64,000 nucleotides of DNA from Mediterranea massiliensis (GTDB lineage: Bacteria; Bacteroidota; Bacteroidia; Bacteroidales; Bacteroidaceae): contig NZ_LT635836.1 of the NCBI RefSeq assembly GCF_900128475.1, forward strand, positions 200,526-264,525, read 5' to 3'. Below, piece by piece: positions 15,737 through 24,890 of the stretch (position 1 is the first letter of the stretch; every line of letters starts with the position of its first letter). The notes under the pieces are model-generated. The model ran no database searches, had not been told where the DNA came from, and worked only from the letters and a program-made list of their open reading frames with translations. The translations under genes and the position numbers were made by a program.

Positions 15737-16927
15737 ATGGAAGAAGCAACATTAAATAAAGTTTTGTTCTCTGCATACAAACGATTTGGAGGAGATGAAT
15801 GTTTGTCCATCAGACCTGTCACCATATTGGTGGGCAAAAACAGCAGCGGAAAAAGTTCAATCACAAAACTGTTGAGTATATTGGCCAAATCGTTTTCCGG
15901 AACGTTGAAAAAATCCACTTTGGTGCTGGAAACGGAAGGTGTATCATTAGGCGTATCTTACCAAAGCCTTTGCCACAACGGAAATACGACTGGATTGGAA
16001 TTCGGAGTGGAATATACGGACGGAACCCAGATAATAATCGAGCTGATGGCTTCGCCCAAAAATGAAATTCAAATCAGAAAATATACGGTATGGACAAAGG
16101 GAGAAATACACTCCATAAAGCTGGCTGAAGACCGGGTGAACTACTACTGCGAGGAAAACGGAAAAACATATTTGAGCACCGGTTTCTCGGGATTCATACA
16201 CAAGGACTTCCTGAATGACATCGGGGTGGATACCAAACTGAACTTCAACGTAGACTATATAGGACCGCTGAGGAACGAGCCCCAACGAAGCTATTATTAT
16301 ACAGGAGGAGAATTGTCTGACAATGTGGGACCCAAAGGAGAAAACGCCTACCAACTGCTATGTGCCGACGAAAAACTGGTCCAACAAACAAGTGAATGGT
16401 TCGAAAAGAACTTCAACGGATGCCGTCTGCGCATCGAACCGGGAGGAGAAAAAGGAGCCTATCTTGTACAGATGAACAAGCCGGACAACGGAGATTATTG
16501 GGTGAACATCGCTGACGAAGGTATGGGTATGAGCCAGGTGCTTCCCATCGTAACCAGATGTCTGCACAAAGTGCCACAATCAATTGTGGTAGTGGAACAG
16601 CCGGAACTGCATCTGCACCCCGCGGCACACGCCGAACTGGCACGCCTGTTTGCGACAAGTAGCAAGACCAGCCAACAACGCTACATCATAGAAACGCACT
16701 CGGAGAACATCTTGCTGGGACTGAGGGATGCCGTCGTGGATGAAAATATAGATTTCAAGGCGGATGATGCCGTCATCTATTTCCTGGATGAAGAGGAAGA
16801 TGGGGTATCGATGGAGGAAATATTTATCGAAGAGGACGGCACACTGACCGACTGGCCCAAAGGGGTATTCAACGAATCGTATGAGCTACTGAAAGACATA
16901 GCAAGCAAAGCCACCAAAGCAGAATGA
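15737..16927 (+). CDS. AAA-family ATPase, first gene of probable defence operon
   Basis: 396-aa ABC/SMC-like AAA ATPase (AAA_15/AAA_21, OLD-like N-half). Walker A GKNSSGKS at 33-40; signature-like DEGMGMSQVLPI; Walker B with VVVEQPELHLHPAAHAELARLF; then ETHSENILLGLRDAV. ATG at 15737 is used; a TTG two codons earlier is also in frame. Its stop overlaps the next start as ATGA. In OLD, Gabija and PARIS-type defence systems such ATPases sense a phage trigger and control a TOPRIM nuclease, and a TOPRIM-like protein is encoded next here. The assignment to defence is inference from this layout. Confidence 0.85.
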   Translation: MEEATLNKVLFSAYKRFGGDECLSIRPVTILVGKNSSGKSSITKLLSILAKSFSGTLKKSTLVLETEGVSLGVSYQSLCHNGNTTGLEFGVEYTDGTQIIIELMASPKNEIQIRKYTVWTKGEIHSIKLAEDRVNYYCEENGKTYLSTGFSGFIHKDFLNDIGVDTKLNFNVDYIGPLRNEPQRSYYYTGGELSDNVGPKGENAYQLLCADEKLVQQTSEWFEKNFNGCRLRIEPGGEKGAYLVQMNKPDNGDYWVNIADEGMGMSQVLPIVTRCLHKVPQSIVVVEQPELHLHPAAHAELARLFATSSKTSQQRYIIETHSENILLGLRDAVVDENIDFKADDAVIYFLDEEEDGVSMEEIFIEEDGTLTDWPKGVFNESYELLKDIASKATKAE

Positions 16928-17830
16928 TTTTCCACATAGACAACAGCATCATGGGGCAAGGGAAGGACATTGTCCTGAACTTTGCAAAGGCACTGCAGAC
17001 CGCTGCCGACAACCAACACTGCGTGGAACTGACACCACAGGTATGGAACTGGACCGAAAAAACGATTCTGCTGACAGATGATTATCTGGGAAAACTGGTA
17101 CGGGAACAATTGACCAGCAATACGGGACTATGGAAGCCTACCAGCATGATGAGGTTGCATGAGACGTCCGTCACAATAGGATATGGGGAAGGTATGCTAA
17201 CGGTAGATGATATGGCTTTCCTGGCTAAAGAAGCGTCTACACTGGTATTGGAAAACGGATGGGTATGACGGAATTGCCGTCAAACGATGGGTACAACTCT
17301 ACCGAAAGGAAAAAATGGCTGGAAATATAAACAAAGATGTACACAAGGCCATATCCGAAGGACGAATCAGAATATATAATAGCGGAGGAGGAAACGGAAG
17401 CATCCTCAACGCAGTAAGGACGTTGATGGAAACAACCCGCCATCTGTCGCCCTACCGACTGACCACCTTGTTTGACAGCGACAAGAATGCAGCCAATGAC
17501 AAGGACCATAACCAAAACCTGAAAGACTCACTGAAGAGACTGCAGATTGAATGGCACGAATTGGAAAAAAGGGAAATAGAAAACTATTTTCCACCTGAAA
17601 CATATAAAAAAGCCGGATTCATGACGAACGAAAACAGGGCAATGACAATGAGTAAAGAGGAATGGGACTTCCACGATACCGGCCATAGCGACGTCGTGAA
17701 AATCGAAAAGAAAAACATAAAGGACCTCTGCGACCATCTGACCAAAGAAGATCTGAAAAAGAGAGTGGAAGAAAGTTCCGGAACAGATGAAATCCAAAGA
17801 ATCATTTTTCACCTTGCAAAATTCATCTGA
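16924..17830 (+). pseudogene. TOPRIM-like protein, frameshifted
   Basis: Two overlapping frames (16924-17268 and the frame ending at 17830) join into one protein of about 301 aa if one base is removed near the GGG at 17261-17263: VLENGW then YDGIAVKRWVQLY. The joined protein shows TOPRIM-like features: Glu in TLVLENG, a GGGNGSI turn, DSD in TTLFDSDKN and EKREIENYFPPE, similar in order to DUF4435/OLD-type TOPRIM nucleases. The second frame has its own ATGs (17207, 17315) but none at a natural domain start. This may be a true inactivating mutation, phase variation, or a sequencing error. The start overlaps the ATPase stop as ATGA, and the DUF262 gene follows after 5 nt. Confidence 0.7.
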
Positions 17831-17835
17831 CTGTT

Positions 17836-19362
17836 ATGGCTAAAATGACAATAAAGGCAAATAGAGACTATATTACGATTATGCTGGACAAAATATTGTC
17901 CGGAGAATATGCCATACCGGAATTCCAACGGGACTTTGTGTGGTCAAGCAAACAAATCGTAGAGCTATTCGACAGTATCATCAAGGGATATCCGATCGGA
18001 ACGTTGATCCTATGGAAACCAGAATCGGAAAGCTTCAGAACGCTGCATGAAATCGGAGGAATCAGCGTAACACAAAAACAACAGGAATACGAAAAGATGT
18101 ATATTCTGGACGGCAGGCAACGGATAACCGCACTCATCAGTGTACTATATCCAGGCGGAGAATACTACAACAAAATATATATCGACCTGGAGGAAATGCA
18201 AATCATACAGGCTCCGGCCAACAGACATACGGGAAAAGTAAACATGCTGAAGCTGGGAATGGCCTATGACACCTATGAGCTGGTGGATTTCCTCGAAAAA
18301 CTGAAAGCCAGTCCGCTAAACGATACACAGAAGAAAATATACGCGGAAAGAGCCAAGAAAATCAACAAGACATTGCTCTCCTATGAACTGGGATATATTT
18401 CGGTAACAGGAGGAAACATCAACGAAGCTGTGGAAGTTTTCTCCAGACTCAATTCCAAATCGACGCCTATCAGTGCAGACTATATGCTGCAGGCACTGGC
18501 GTATGACCCCAATACGGGATTCCTTTTTGCCAATGAAATTTCGACCATCCTACAGAACCTGTGGAAATATAATTTCAACAAGATGAAAAGGGAACTGATC
18601 CTGAATTGTGCATATACTTATGCAGAAATTCCATTCATTGACGGCAAAGTGGAAGATCTGCTGAAGAAGAAAAACAACTTGAAGGATGTGATGGAGAATG
18701 TAGCAAAGGATGTGAGCCAGGCGGTGGAATTCTTGTATAAAGAATGTGGGGTCATAGACTACAGACTGTTGCCCTACTCCTATCAGCTCATCATGCTGGC
18801 CTCGTTCTTCAGATGGAACAGACAACCCAATCCGCAACAAATCAAAGAACTGAAGCAATGGTTCTTTTATACCACATACAGTGCATATTTCACCAATTCA
18901 TCCCTGTCGGTGATAAGGGAGGACATCAAACGGTTTACCAACTATGCAAAAACAATAGAAAAGACTCCTATTGCATACAATCGGGACAATATGGATTTCA
19001 AACTGCCTGATTCGCTCAACTTAGGAGGGGTAAGGGCATGCGCCTTCGTCATCACAACCATTTTACAGCATAATATGCACAAATCCGATGCGGCATTGGA
19101 AATTATAACCATTCCGCACTCGGGAGGAAAATGTCCCGGTAACTCATTTATCTGTACCAGCAAAAAAGACATAGCCGAAATCTCAAACTGGCTGAACAAA
19201 CGGCATGAATGGTCTGACAAGTTGGCCAAGTTTGGTCTGACAGCAAGTTTAGCCCATTGCTTTAAACAGAACACAGCCGAAACTTTTATCAAAGAACGGA
19301 GTCAATACATCTTACAACAGGAAAAAACGTTCATTAAAGACATGTTGTCTGATGTGTTGTAA
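17836..19362 (+). CDS. DUF262 (GmrS-like) family protein
   Basis: 508 aa. N-terminal DUF262 domain of the ParB/sulfiredoxin-like fold: IPEFQRDFVW at 27-36, FDSIIKGYPIGTLILW, and LDGRQRITAL at 91-100, equal to the DGQQR nucleotide-binding motif of GmrS/BrxU. The C-terminal half is helical and lacks a recognisable HNH (DUF1524) motif, so it is not a full GmrSD fusion. DUF262 proteins hydrolyse NTPs and restrict modified phage DNA in known systems. Encoded 5 nt after the TOPRIM-like gene on the same strand, so probably a third component of one operon. Confidence 0.85.
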   Translation: MAKMTIKANRDYITIMLDKILSGEYAIPEFQRDFVWSSKQIVELFDSIIKGYPIGTLILWKPESESFRTLHEIGGISVTQKQQEYEKMYILDGRQRITALISVLYPGGEYYNKIYIDLEEMQIIQAPANRHTGKVNMLKLGMAYDTYELVDFLEKLKASPLNDTQKKIYAERAKKINKTLLSYELGYISVTGGNINEAVEVFSRLNSKSTPISADYMLQALAYDPNTGFLFANEISTILQNLWKYNFNKMKRELILNCAYTYAEIPFIDGKVEDLLKKKNNLKDVMENVAKDVSQAVEFLYKECGVIDYRLLPYSYQLIMLASFFRWNRQPNPQQIKELKQWFFYTTYSAYFTNSSLSVIREDIKRFTNYAKTIEKTPIAYNRDNMDFKLPDSLNLGGVRACAFVITTILQHNMHKSDAALEIITIPHSGGKCPGNSFICTSKKDIAEISNWLNKRHEWSDKLAKFGLTASLAHCFKQNTAETFIKERSQYILQQEKTFIKDMLSDVL

Positions 19363-19506
19363 ACTGCCCGATTGAGTAATGGGATACATGGAGTTCTTGA
19401 GCGTGACGGCGGTCTGACAGAACTGTAACAAGAGCATTTCTCTTTTTCTTTGGCGGAGCTTCTCATTCTGAATGCTTCGCTTCTTCCATTTTTTTTCATA
19501 GGAATC

Positions 19507-21801
19507 ATGCAGTCGACCGGGCTTCGTGACTACCAGCTGGCCACGAAAGCGAAAATCTTTGAGGCGTGGAAGCTGCACCCGAACGTGATGGTGCAGATGC
19601 CCACCGGTACGGGCAAGACACACCTGCTGGCGGCGGTGGTACACGACGTGCTGGAGGCAGGCGGCGGCAGGGGCTGCGTGTGGATCGTGGCACACCGGCG
19701 GGAGCTGGTGGAACAGATTGAGGAAACGGTGGCACGCTACGGACTGGAGAAAACGGACGGAAGGGTGCGGGCCTGCTCCATCCAGTGGCTGGCGAGACAC
19801 TGGGAGGACACGGGTGAGAAACCGGTGCTGATCGTGATAGACGAGGCCCACCATGCGCTGGCGGAGACGTACCGGGAGCTGTGGAAACGGTATCCGGACA
19901 CGCCGAAACTGGGAATGACGGCCACACCGTGCCGGCTGAACGGCCGGGGATTCACGGACCTGTTCGACCGGCTGGTGGCATCGGACAGCATCGCGGACTT
20001 CATCCGGAAGGGATGGCTGTCGGTGTTCGACTACATCTCGATCCGTCCGGAAAGCGAGGACCAGCGGCTGATAGACGGGCTGACGAAGCGCGGGGCGGAC
20101 GGCGACTACCAGGTGAAGGAGATGGACGCGGTGCTGAACCGCCGTCCGGGCATCGGGAGGCTGTACGAGGGGATGCGGCGGTATGCGGCGGGGAAGAAGG
20201 GCATCGTGTATGCAGTGAGCATCGGACACGCACGGAACATAGCGGCCTACTACAGCGCACAGGGGGTCAGGGCGGAGGCGATAGACAGCCGCACGCCCGC
20301 ACCGCTGCGGAAAAGGCTGGTGGAGGAGTTCCGGGCGGGACGCATCCGGGTGCTGGTGAACGTGGACGTGTTCAGCGAGGGGTTCGACTGCCCGGACGTG
20401 GAGTTCGTGCAGATGGCACGGCCGACGCTGTCGCTGGCGAAGTATCTGCAACAGGCGGGCCGGGGCCTGCGGAAGGCGGAGGGAAAGGAGACGTGCGTGC
20501 TGATAGACCACGTGGGCCTCTACCGGATGTTCGGACTGCCGGTGGCGGAACGCGACTGGCAGGCCACGTTCGAAGGAAGGCTGGCGGGGAAAGGCTATGC
20601 AACAGCCGGAACGCACGGCCAAACGGAGGAAGTAGCCGGAAGAAGGGAAAGGGAGGACGACACTACGGACTATGACCTGGAGGTGGTGGTGGAGCACGGG
20701 GAGCTGCTGGAATACCTGGACGCGACACGTCACAACCGGAGGAAAGAGGGACTGCCCTACCCGCTGAAGGCATTCAAGGACCGGAGGAGCAGGCTGTACG
20801 GACTGAAACGGGGGGAAACGGTAACGGCACCGGCTGCCTACGGAAAGGTAATCCAAACGACGGAGGACGTGGCCGAGGTGGAATGGGCCGACGGAAGCAG
20901 GGGACTGGTGGACGGAAGGGGAAGCCTCGTCCTGAGAACCGACAGCGGACGGAAAGCGAGACGCCTGAAGCACGATCTGCTGGAAGCCACGGACAAGGAC
21001 GGACGGAAACGATACGTAGACCTGAGGAACAACTGCGTGTACGAAGAACGGCCGACGGTCATGGACTTCGGAGGGCTGGAACTGCTGAAAGCGGGGAACA
21101 GGTATTGCACGCGGACGCGGAAGGTTTACCGGACTCCGCCGGGACTGAACCGGACGGACATTGTATGCAAGGGCTTCTACCTGAAAATACTGGACCGGCT
21201 GGCAGCACTGACCGACAGGAATGCGGACGGAACGGAAACGCGACGGAACGGGTGCATCTGCCTGCTGGCCGACGACCCTGAAGAGGCATATCGCTTCGAG
21301 GGACAGCTGGCCGACGGAAGTATCGTGGTGGCGGACGATGAAGGCAGATACTACCACGCGGAGGCGGGAAAGGAGAAGCGGTACATCGCCCGGGAAAACG
21401 CCGAAACGGCGGAAGAAGACCCGGCCACAGCGACAGCCCGGCTGCAGGTGGAAGCGGAAGCACGCGCCGGGCAACGGCTGGAAGAGGACCGGAGGAGACA
21501 GGAGGAGATGCGGCAGACGCGACTGGAGAGCCTGGCGAACGCCGCACCGTTCCAATCGGGACGGAAATGGGGACTGAAAGCGGGAGAACGAATCCTGATC
21601 CCTCCCATCTACCGGCACATAGAGAAACCTGTGGGTTCCTACTGTGCCTTCGAAATGAATCCCTGCCAATGGGGAGTGGTCACCCTGGACGGACAGGTGG
21701 TGGTAGAGGCCAAATACCTGAACGTAGAAATTGGAACGGACGGCACGGCCCGCCTGACCCTGCTGCCGGGAAAGACGCAGACGGTGAAGCTGAAACCGTA
21801 A
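19507..21801 (+). CDS. SF2 DEAD/DEAH helicase with C-terminal WG-repeat-like part
   Basis: 764 aa. Helicase motifs in order: PTGTGKT (32-38), DEAH (112-115), TAT (138-140), and the second RecA domain with GFDCPDVEFVQMARPT and QQAGRGLR. The middle (about 380-600) is charged and unassigned. A Glu/Arg-rich helix (about 655-695) precedes a tail with KWGLKAGERILIPPIYRHI and QWGVVTLDGQVVVEAKYLNV, two WG-repeat-like units. ATG 19507 is preferred; an upstream TTG at 19450 is in frame but has no support. It begins 144 nt after the DUF262 gene on the same strand. It is much richer in GC than the three genes before it, so it may be an independent gene. Confidence 0.85.
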   Translation: MQSTGLRDYQLATKAKIFEAWKLHPNVMVQMPTGTGKTHLLAAVVHDVLEAGGGRGCVWIVAHRRELVEQIEETVARYGLEKTDGRVRACSIQWLARHWEDTGEKPVLIVIDEAHHALAETYRELWKRYPDTPKLGMTATPCRLNGRGFTDLFDRLVASDSIADFIRKGWLSVFDYISIRPESEDQRLIDGLTKRGADGDYQVKEMDAVLNRRPGIGRLYEGMRRYAAGKKGIVYAVSIGHARNIAAYYSAQGVRAEAIDSRTPAPLRKRLVEEFRAGRIRVLVNVDVFSEGFDCPDVEFVQMARPTLSLAKYLQQAGRGLRKAEGKETCVLIDHVGLYRMFGLPVAERDWQATFEGRLAGKGYATAGTHGQTEEVAGRREREDDTTDYDLEVVVEHGELLEYLDATRHNRRKEGLPYPLKAFKDRRSRLYGLKRGETVTAPAAYGKVIQTTEDVAEVEWADGSRGLVDGRGSLVLRTDSGRKARRLKHDLLEATDKDGRKRYVDLRNNCVYEERPTVMDFGGLELLKAGNRYCTRTRKVYRTPPGLNRTDIVCKGFYLKILDRLAALTDRNADGTETRRNGCICLLADDPEEAYRFEGQLADGSIVVADDEGRYYHAEAGKEKRYIARENAETAEEDPATATARLQVEAEARAGQRLEEDRRRQEEMRQTRLESLANAAPFQSGRKWGLKAGERILIPPIYRHIEKPVGSYCAFEMNPCQWGVVTLDGQVVVEAKYLNVEIGTDGTARLTLLPGKTQTVKLKP

Positions 21802-21874
21802 AGGGAGGAGCCGGAATACTAAAACCCGGAAAGAGAGAACACGGACGTCCGGTCATTCCGGGCAAAGCGAAGAA

Positions 21875-21890
21875 GGCCTCATCAGAGGCC
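21875..21890 (-). terminator. short hairpin over the stop codon of the minus-strand gene
   Basis: GGCCTC-4-GAGGCC (21875-21890) with the TGA stop of the C_GCAxxG_C_C gene in the loop, followed on the minus strand by TTCTTC. A weak terminator, possibly acting for both convergent genes. Confidence 0.45.
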
Positions 21891-22349
21891 GTTCTTACCT
21901 TCCAGATGTTCTACCCAGATGCGGGCGGCCTCTTCGACCATGCGGGCACAGGGACGCTTGGCATAATATTGCGCGGTACGTTCTTCGGGCATTGAGCTTC
22001 CTTCGGGCTTCTTCAGTCCCAGGAGTTCGGCACAAATCAGGGAACCGTTGCGCTTCTTAAATTCTTCGGCCAACCGCTGCACAAGGGCATAATTGGCAGC
22101 CTTGCTCTCGCGGTCACTGCCTTCGAGGGCGCACTTCTCCAGCCCGGCCAGCATGAACAGGCCACAGGCAGCCCCACACGTCATACGCATACGGCCGATG
22201 CCTCCGCCAAACGAGGCGGACATGTGCAGGGCCTGCTCTTCGGTAAAGCCATAGCGGTCGGCAAAGGCTGTCACGACCGACTGGGCACAATTGAAACCAC
22301 TCTTGAAAAGGGCTACGGCCTTTTCTATTCTTTTCTCATTTTCTTCCAT
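21882..22349 (-). CDS. C_GCAxxG_C_C family protein
   Basis: 155 aa, with the cysteine series that names the family: NCAQSVV, then MTCGAACGLFMLAGLEKCA, later LICAELLG and PCARMVEEAARI. Members are thought to be redox-active or metal-binding, but no function is established. The start at 22349 (MEENEKRIEKAVALF) fits the family; an ATG at 22388 would overlap the transporter gene. Encoded 19 nt after mntH on the same strand, so likely co-transcribed with the metal transporter. Confidence 0.85.
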   Translation of the reverse strand: MEENEKRIEKAVALFKSGFNCAQSVVTAFADRYGFTEEQALHMSASFGGGIGRMRMTCGAACGLFMLAGLEKCALEGSDRESKAANYALVQRLAEEFKKRNGSLICAELLGLKKPEGSSMPEERTAQYYAKRPCARMVEEAARIWVEHLEGKNGL

Positions 22350-22368
22350 ATCTGTTTTTCTTTTTGTC

Positions 22369-23631
22369 TTATAACAATTCTGACACAATCAGCCAGACGT
22401 TGAGCACCGTCACGACGGAGGCTATCAGATAGAGCACCACACTGCTCCACCGGCTGTTGGCGTACTTGCCCATAACACGCCTGGAGGACGTCAGCCCCAC
22501 CTGGAGAAAGACGGTAAAGGGCAACTGGAGGCTCAATACCATCTGGGAAACCAGCAAGCCCTTGAAGGGGTCGCCGATGAAGAAGATCAGCAACAGGGCC
22601 ACACCCAACGAAAGCACGACACCCACCTGCGAATGGCTGTCCTTGATGTGATAGGACTCACCGAACATGCCGGCAAAGATGGAACCGGCCGCCATACCGC
22701 TGGTGATGGTAGACGAGATGCCCGCCATGAGCAGAGCCAGGGCGAAGACTACGGCGGCATTACTGCCCAACAAGGGTTCGAGCAGGGACTTGGCCTGCTG
22801 GAGTTCGTCCACGGGAACGCCTGCCTGAAAGAAGGTGGAGGCGGCCAGCAGAATCATGGCGCTGTTGATGGCCCAGCCGACGAGCATGGAGAAGAGGGTG
22901 TCGAACAGCTCGTACTTCAAGACACGGCGGATGGAAGCGTCGTCCCGCTTATTGTACTCGTGGCTCTGGATGACCTCGGAATGGAGGAACAGATTGTGGG
23001 GCATGACGACCGCACCCAACACGCTCATGACGATGAGCATGCTGCCCTGGGGCAACGAAGGGGTGACCCACGAAGCGGCCGCCAACGGCCAGTCGACCTT
23101 CACCAGAAAGAGTTCGTAGATGAACGAAAGCCCGATGATGGAGACAAAGGCAATGATGGCCCGCTCGATCTTCTTATAGGAATTGGTGAAGAGCATCAGC
23201 AGCACAAAGGCTGTAGTGAGCACCGCTCCCCACGGTATGGGGACGCCGAAGAGCATCTGCAAGGCTATGGCTCCACCCAGTATCTCGGCCAGCGAGGTGG
23301 AGATAGAGGCCAGCACAGCTGTAGCCAGAATGGGACGGGACACCCACGCGGGGGTGTACTTGGTAGCCGCTTCGGAGAGGCAGAGGCCGGTGACGATGCC
23401 CAAATGGGCCACGTTGTGCTGCAGGATGATGAGCATGACGGTAGAGAGGGTCACTACCCACAACAGGGCGTAACCGAACTCTGACCCGGCCGCAAAATTG
23501 GAAGCCCAATTGCCGGGATCGATAAAGCCGACTGTCACAAGCAGGCCCGGCCCGATGTACTTGAACACATCGAGTCCGCCCAGATAACGTTTGTGGTCCC
23601 TCCGTCTGAGGTCCTTCAGAATGTTCTTCAT
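22369..23631 (-). CDS. mntH: Nramp-family divalent metal ion transporter
   Basis: 420-aa inner-membrane transporter with about 11 transmembrane segments. Family motifs: GPGLLVTVGFIDPGNWASN (DPGN metal-binding loop in TM1) and VVMPHNLFLHSEVIQ (MPH in TM6). It imports Mn(II) or Fe(II) with protons. Promoter not clear; the upstream space (23632-23844) carries a REP/BIME-like element. The downstream C_GCAxxG_C_C gene is in the same transcript. Confidence 0.93.
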   Translation of the reverse strand: MKNILKDLRRRDHKRYLGGLDVFKYIGPGLLVTVGFIDPGNWASNFAAGSEFGYALLWVVTLSTVMLIILQHNVAHLGIVTGLCLSEAATKYTPAWVSRPILATAVLASISTSLAEILGGAIALQMLFGVPIPWGAVLTTAFVLLMLFTNSYKKIERAIIAFVSIIGLSFIYELFLVKVDWPLAAASWVTPSLPQGSMLIVMSVLGAVVMPHNLFLHSEVIQSHEYNKRDDASIRRVLKYELFDTLFSMLVGWAINSAMILLAASTFFQAGVPVDELQQAKSLLEPLLGSNAAVVFALALLMAGISSTITSGMAAGSIFAGMFGESYHIKDSHSQVGVVLSLGVALLLIFFIGDPFKGLLVSQMVLSLQLPFTVFLQVGLTSSRRVMGKYANSRWSSVVLYLIASVVTVLNVWLIVSELL

Positions 23632-23662
23632 ATCCCTTTCGTCTAAAAATCACGCGATAAAA

Positions 23663-23810
23663 AAGAGACTGTATCAAAACAGAAGAAAATAACGTCATCC
23701 CGGCCTTGAGCCGGGAACCATTGCCGCATAAACAACCGGCGGAATGTGGATCCCGCATCGAGTGCGGGATGACCAAACGTTAGTACTTTCTCATTCTGAT
23801 ACAGCCTCTT
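23663..23810. repeat. BIME-like composite palindrome
   Basis: Core 23693-23773: a CGTCATCCCGGCCTTGAGCC hairpin half joined to a GGATCCCGCATCGAGTGCGG half. It is bracketed by 14-nt arms AAGAGACTGTATCA (23663-23676) and TGATACAGCCTCTT (23797-23810) with one mismatch. A second full copy is at 54063-54143. Located between the end of the TSCPD gene and the mntH start. Confidence 0.75.
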
Positions 23811-23844
23811 CCTACATGCTTAACAAGAGATAGAGCTATATTGT

Positions 23845-24099
23845 TCAGTATCCCATTTCATGAAGCGCCTGACACAGCTGGTCGGGACACGAGGTGGGAC
23901 GCATGCCACAACGGATTCCCTCCAGACGGGCAATGACATCCTTCACCGGCATACCTTTCACCAACCGGCAGATGCCCTGCAGATTGCCGTTACAGCCGCT
24001 CCAGAATTCGATGTCCTTGATGACACCGTCTTCCACCTCGAGGTTGATGTCGGTACTGCAGGTACCTTTCGTCTTATAATGATAGGTCACCGCAGCCAT
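23845..24099 (-). CDS. TSCPD domain protein (TIGR03905 type)
   Basis: 84 aa. Contains KGTCSTDINLEVEDGVIKDI, FWSGCNGNLQGICRLVKGM and RPTSCPDQLCQAL, the TSCPD-domain pattern also found at the end of some ribonucleotide reductases. Four or more conserved cysteines suggest metal binding. Function unknown. ATG at 24099 shares one base with the TAA stop of the YebC gene (TAATG), so the two are coupled. Confidence 0.88.
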   Translation of the reverse strand: MAAVTYHYKTKGTCSTDINLEVEDGVIKDIEFWSGCNGNLQGICRLVKGMPVKDVIARLEGIRCGMRPTSCPDQLCQALHEMGY

Positions 24100-24833
24100 T
24101 ATGCTTCCTCTTCGGGCTTCATGTTGGTGTACACCGTCTGTACATCGTCGAACTCTTCCAGACGCTCGATCATCTTGTTGATGGTTTCGCGATGCTCGGG
24201 CTCGATGTCCTTCAGGTCGTTGGGGATGTAGGTGAAGTCGCCGCCGACATCTTCGAAACCACACTCTTCGAGGTGCTTCTGAATGGCAGCGTAGCTCTTC
24301 GGGTCACCATAGATGGTGATGGTGCCTTCTTCCTCGTCTTCCTCATAGTCTTCATCCACGTCGAAGTCGATCATGTCGAGGATGAATTCTTCCATGTCCA
24401 TGCCGTCCTTCTTCTTGAAAGTGAACACGCACTTGTGGTCGAACAGGAAGGCCAGCGAGCCCATGGTACCCAGGTTACCGCCGAACTTGTTGAAAACCGA
24501 ACGGACATCGGCCACGGTACGGGTAGGATTGTCGGTCAGTGTATCTACGAAGATGGCAATGCCGTGGGGGCCGTAGCCTTCGTAAGTCATGCCCTTGTAG
24601 TCGCTCTGGTCCTTGCCCATGGCGTTCTTGATGGCGCGCTCGATGTTGTCCTTCGGCATGTTCTCGCGCTTGCAGGTCGCGATGACCGAACGCAGTGTAG
24701 GGTTGTTTTCGGGTTCGGGACCGCCTGCCTTCACGGCAATGGCGATTTGTTTACCCAGACGTGTAAATGTTTTGGCCATGTGGCCCCATCTTTTCAGCTT
24801 GGTAGCTTTTCTATATTCAAACGCTCTTCCCAT
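24099..24833 (-). CDS. YebC/PmpR family DNA-binding regulator or translation factor
   Basis: 244 aa, typical length. N-terminal GRAFEYRKATKLKRWGHMAKTFTRLGKQI, KRENMPKDNIERAI and YEGYGPHGIAIFVDTLTDNPTRTVADVRSVFNK are hallmark YebC segments. Family members act as transcription regulators or, as more recently reported, help ribosomes over difficult sequences. It follows pheT (57-nt gap) and overlaps the TSCPD gene by one base. Confidence 0.93.
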   Translation of the reverse strand: MGRAFEYRKATKLKRWGHMAKTFTRLGKQIAIAVKAGGPEPENNPTLRSVIATCKRENMPKDNIERAIKNAMGKDQSDYKGMTYEGYGPHGIAIFVDTLTDNPTRTVADVRSVFNKFGGNLGTMGSLAFLFDHKCVFTFKKKDGMDMEEFILDMIDFDVDEDYEEDEEEGTITIYGDPKSYAAIQKHLEECGFEDVGGDFTYIPNDLKDIEPEHRETINKMIERLEEFDDVQTVYTNMKPEEEA

Positions 24834-24890
24834 TGGAGTAATGTTTTTATTTTGTTTTTAATAATTGTTCTCTTTACTTTCCAGCCTGGA

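Noticed and set aside
17207..17830. Separate 207-aa gene starting at 17207
   Set aside because: Its first 20 residues are the shifted reading of the preceding frame; the motifs join across a one-base shift instead.
19312..21669. 785-codon open frame antisense to the helicase gene
   Set aside because: Composition (Pro, Arg, Val, His, Gln) is typical of the complement of a GC-rich gene; the sense frame carries all helicase motifs.
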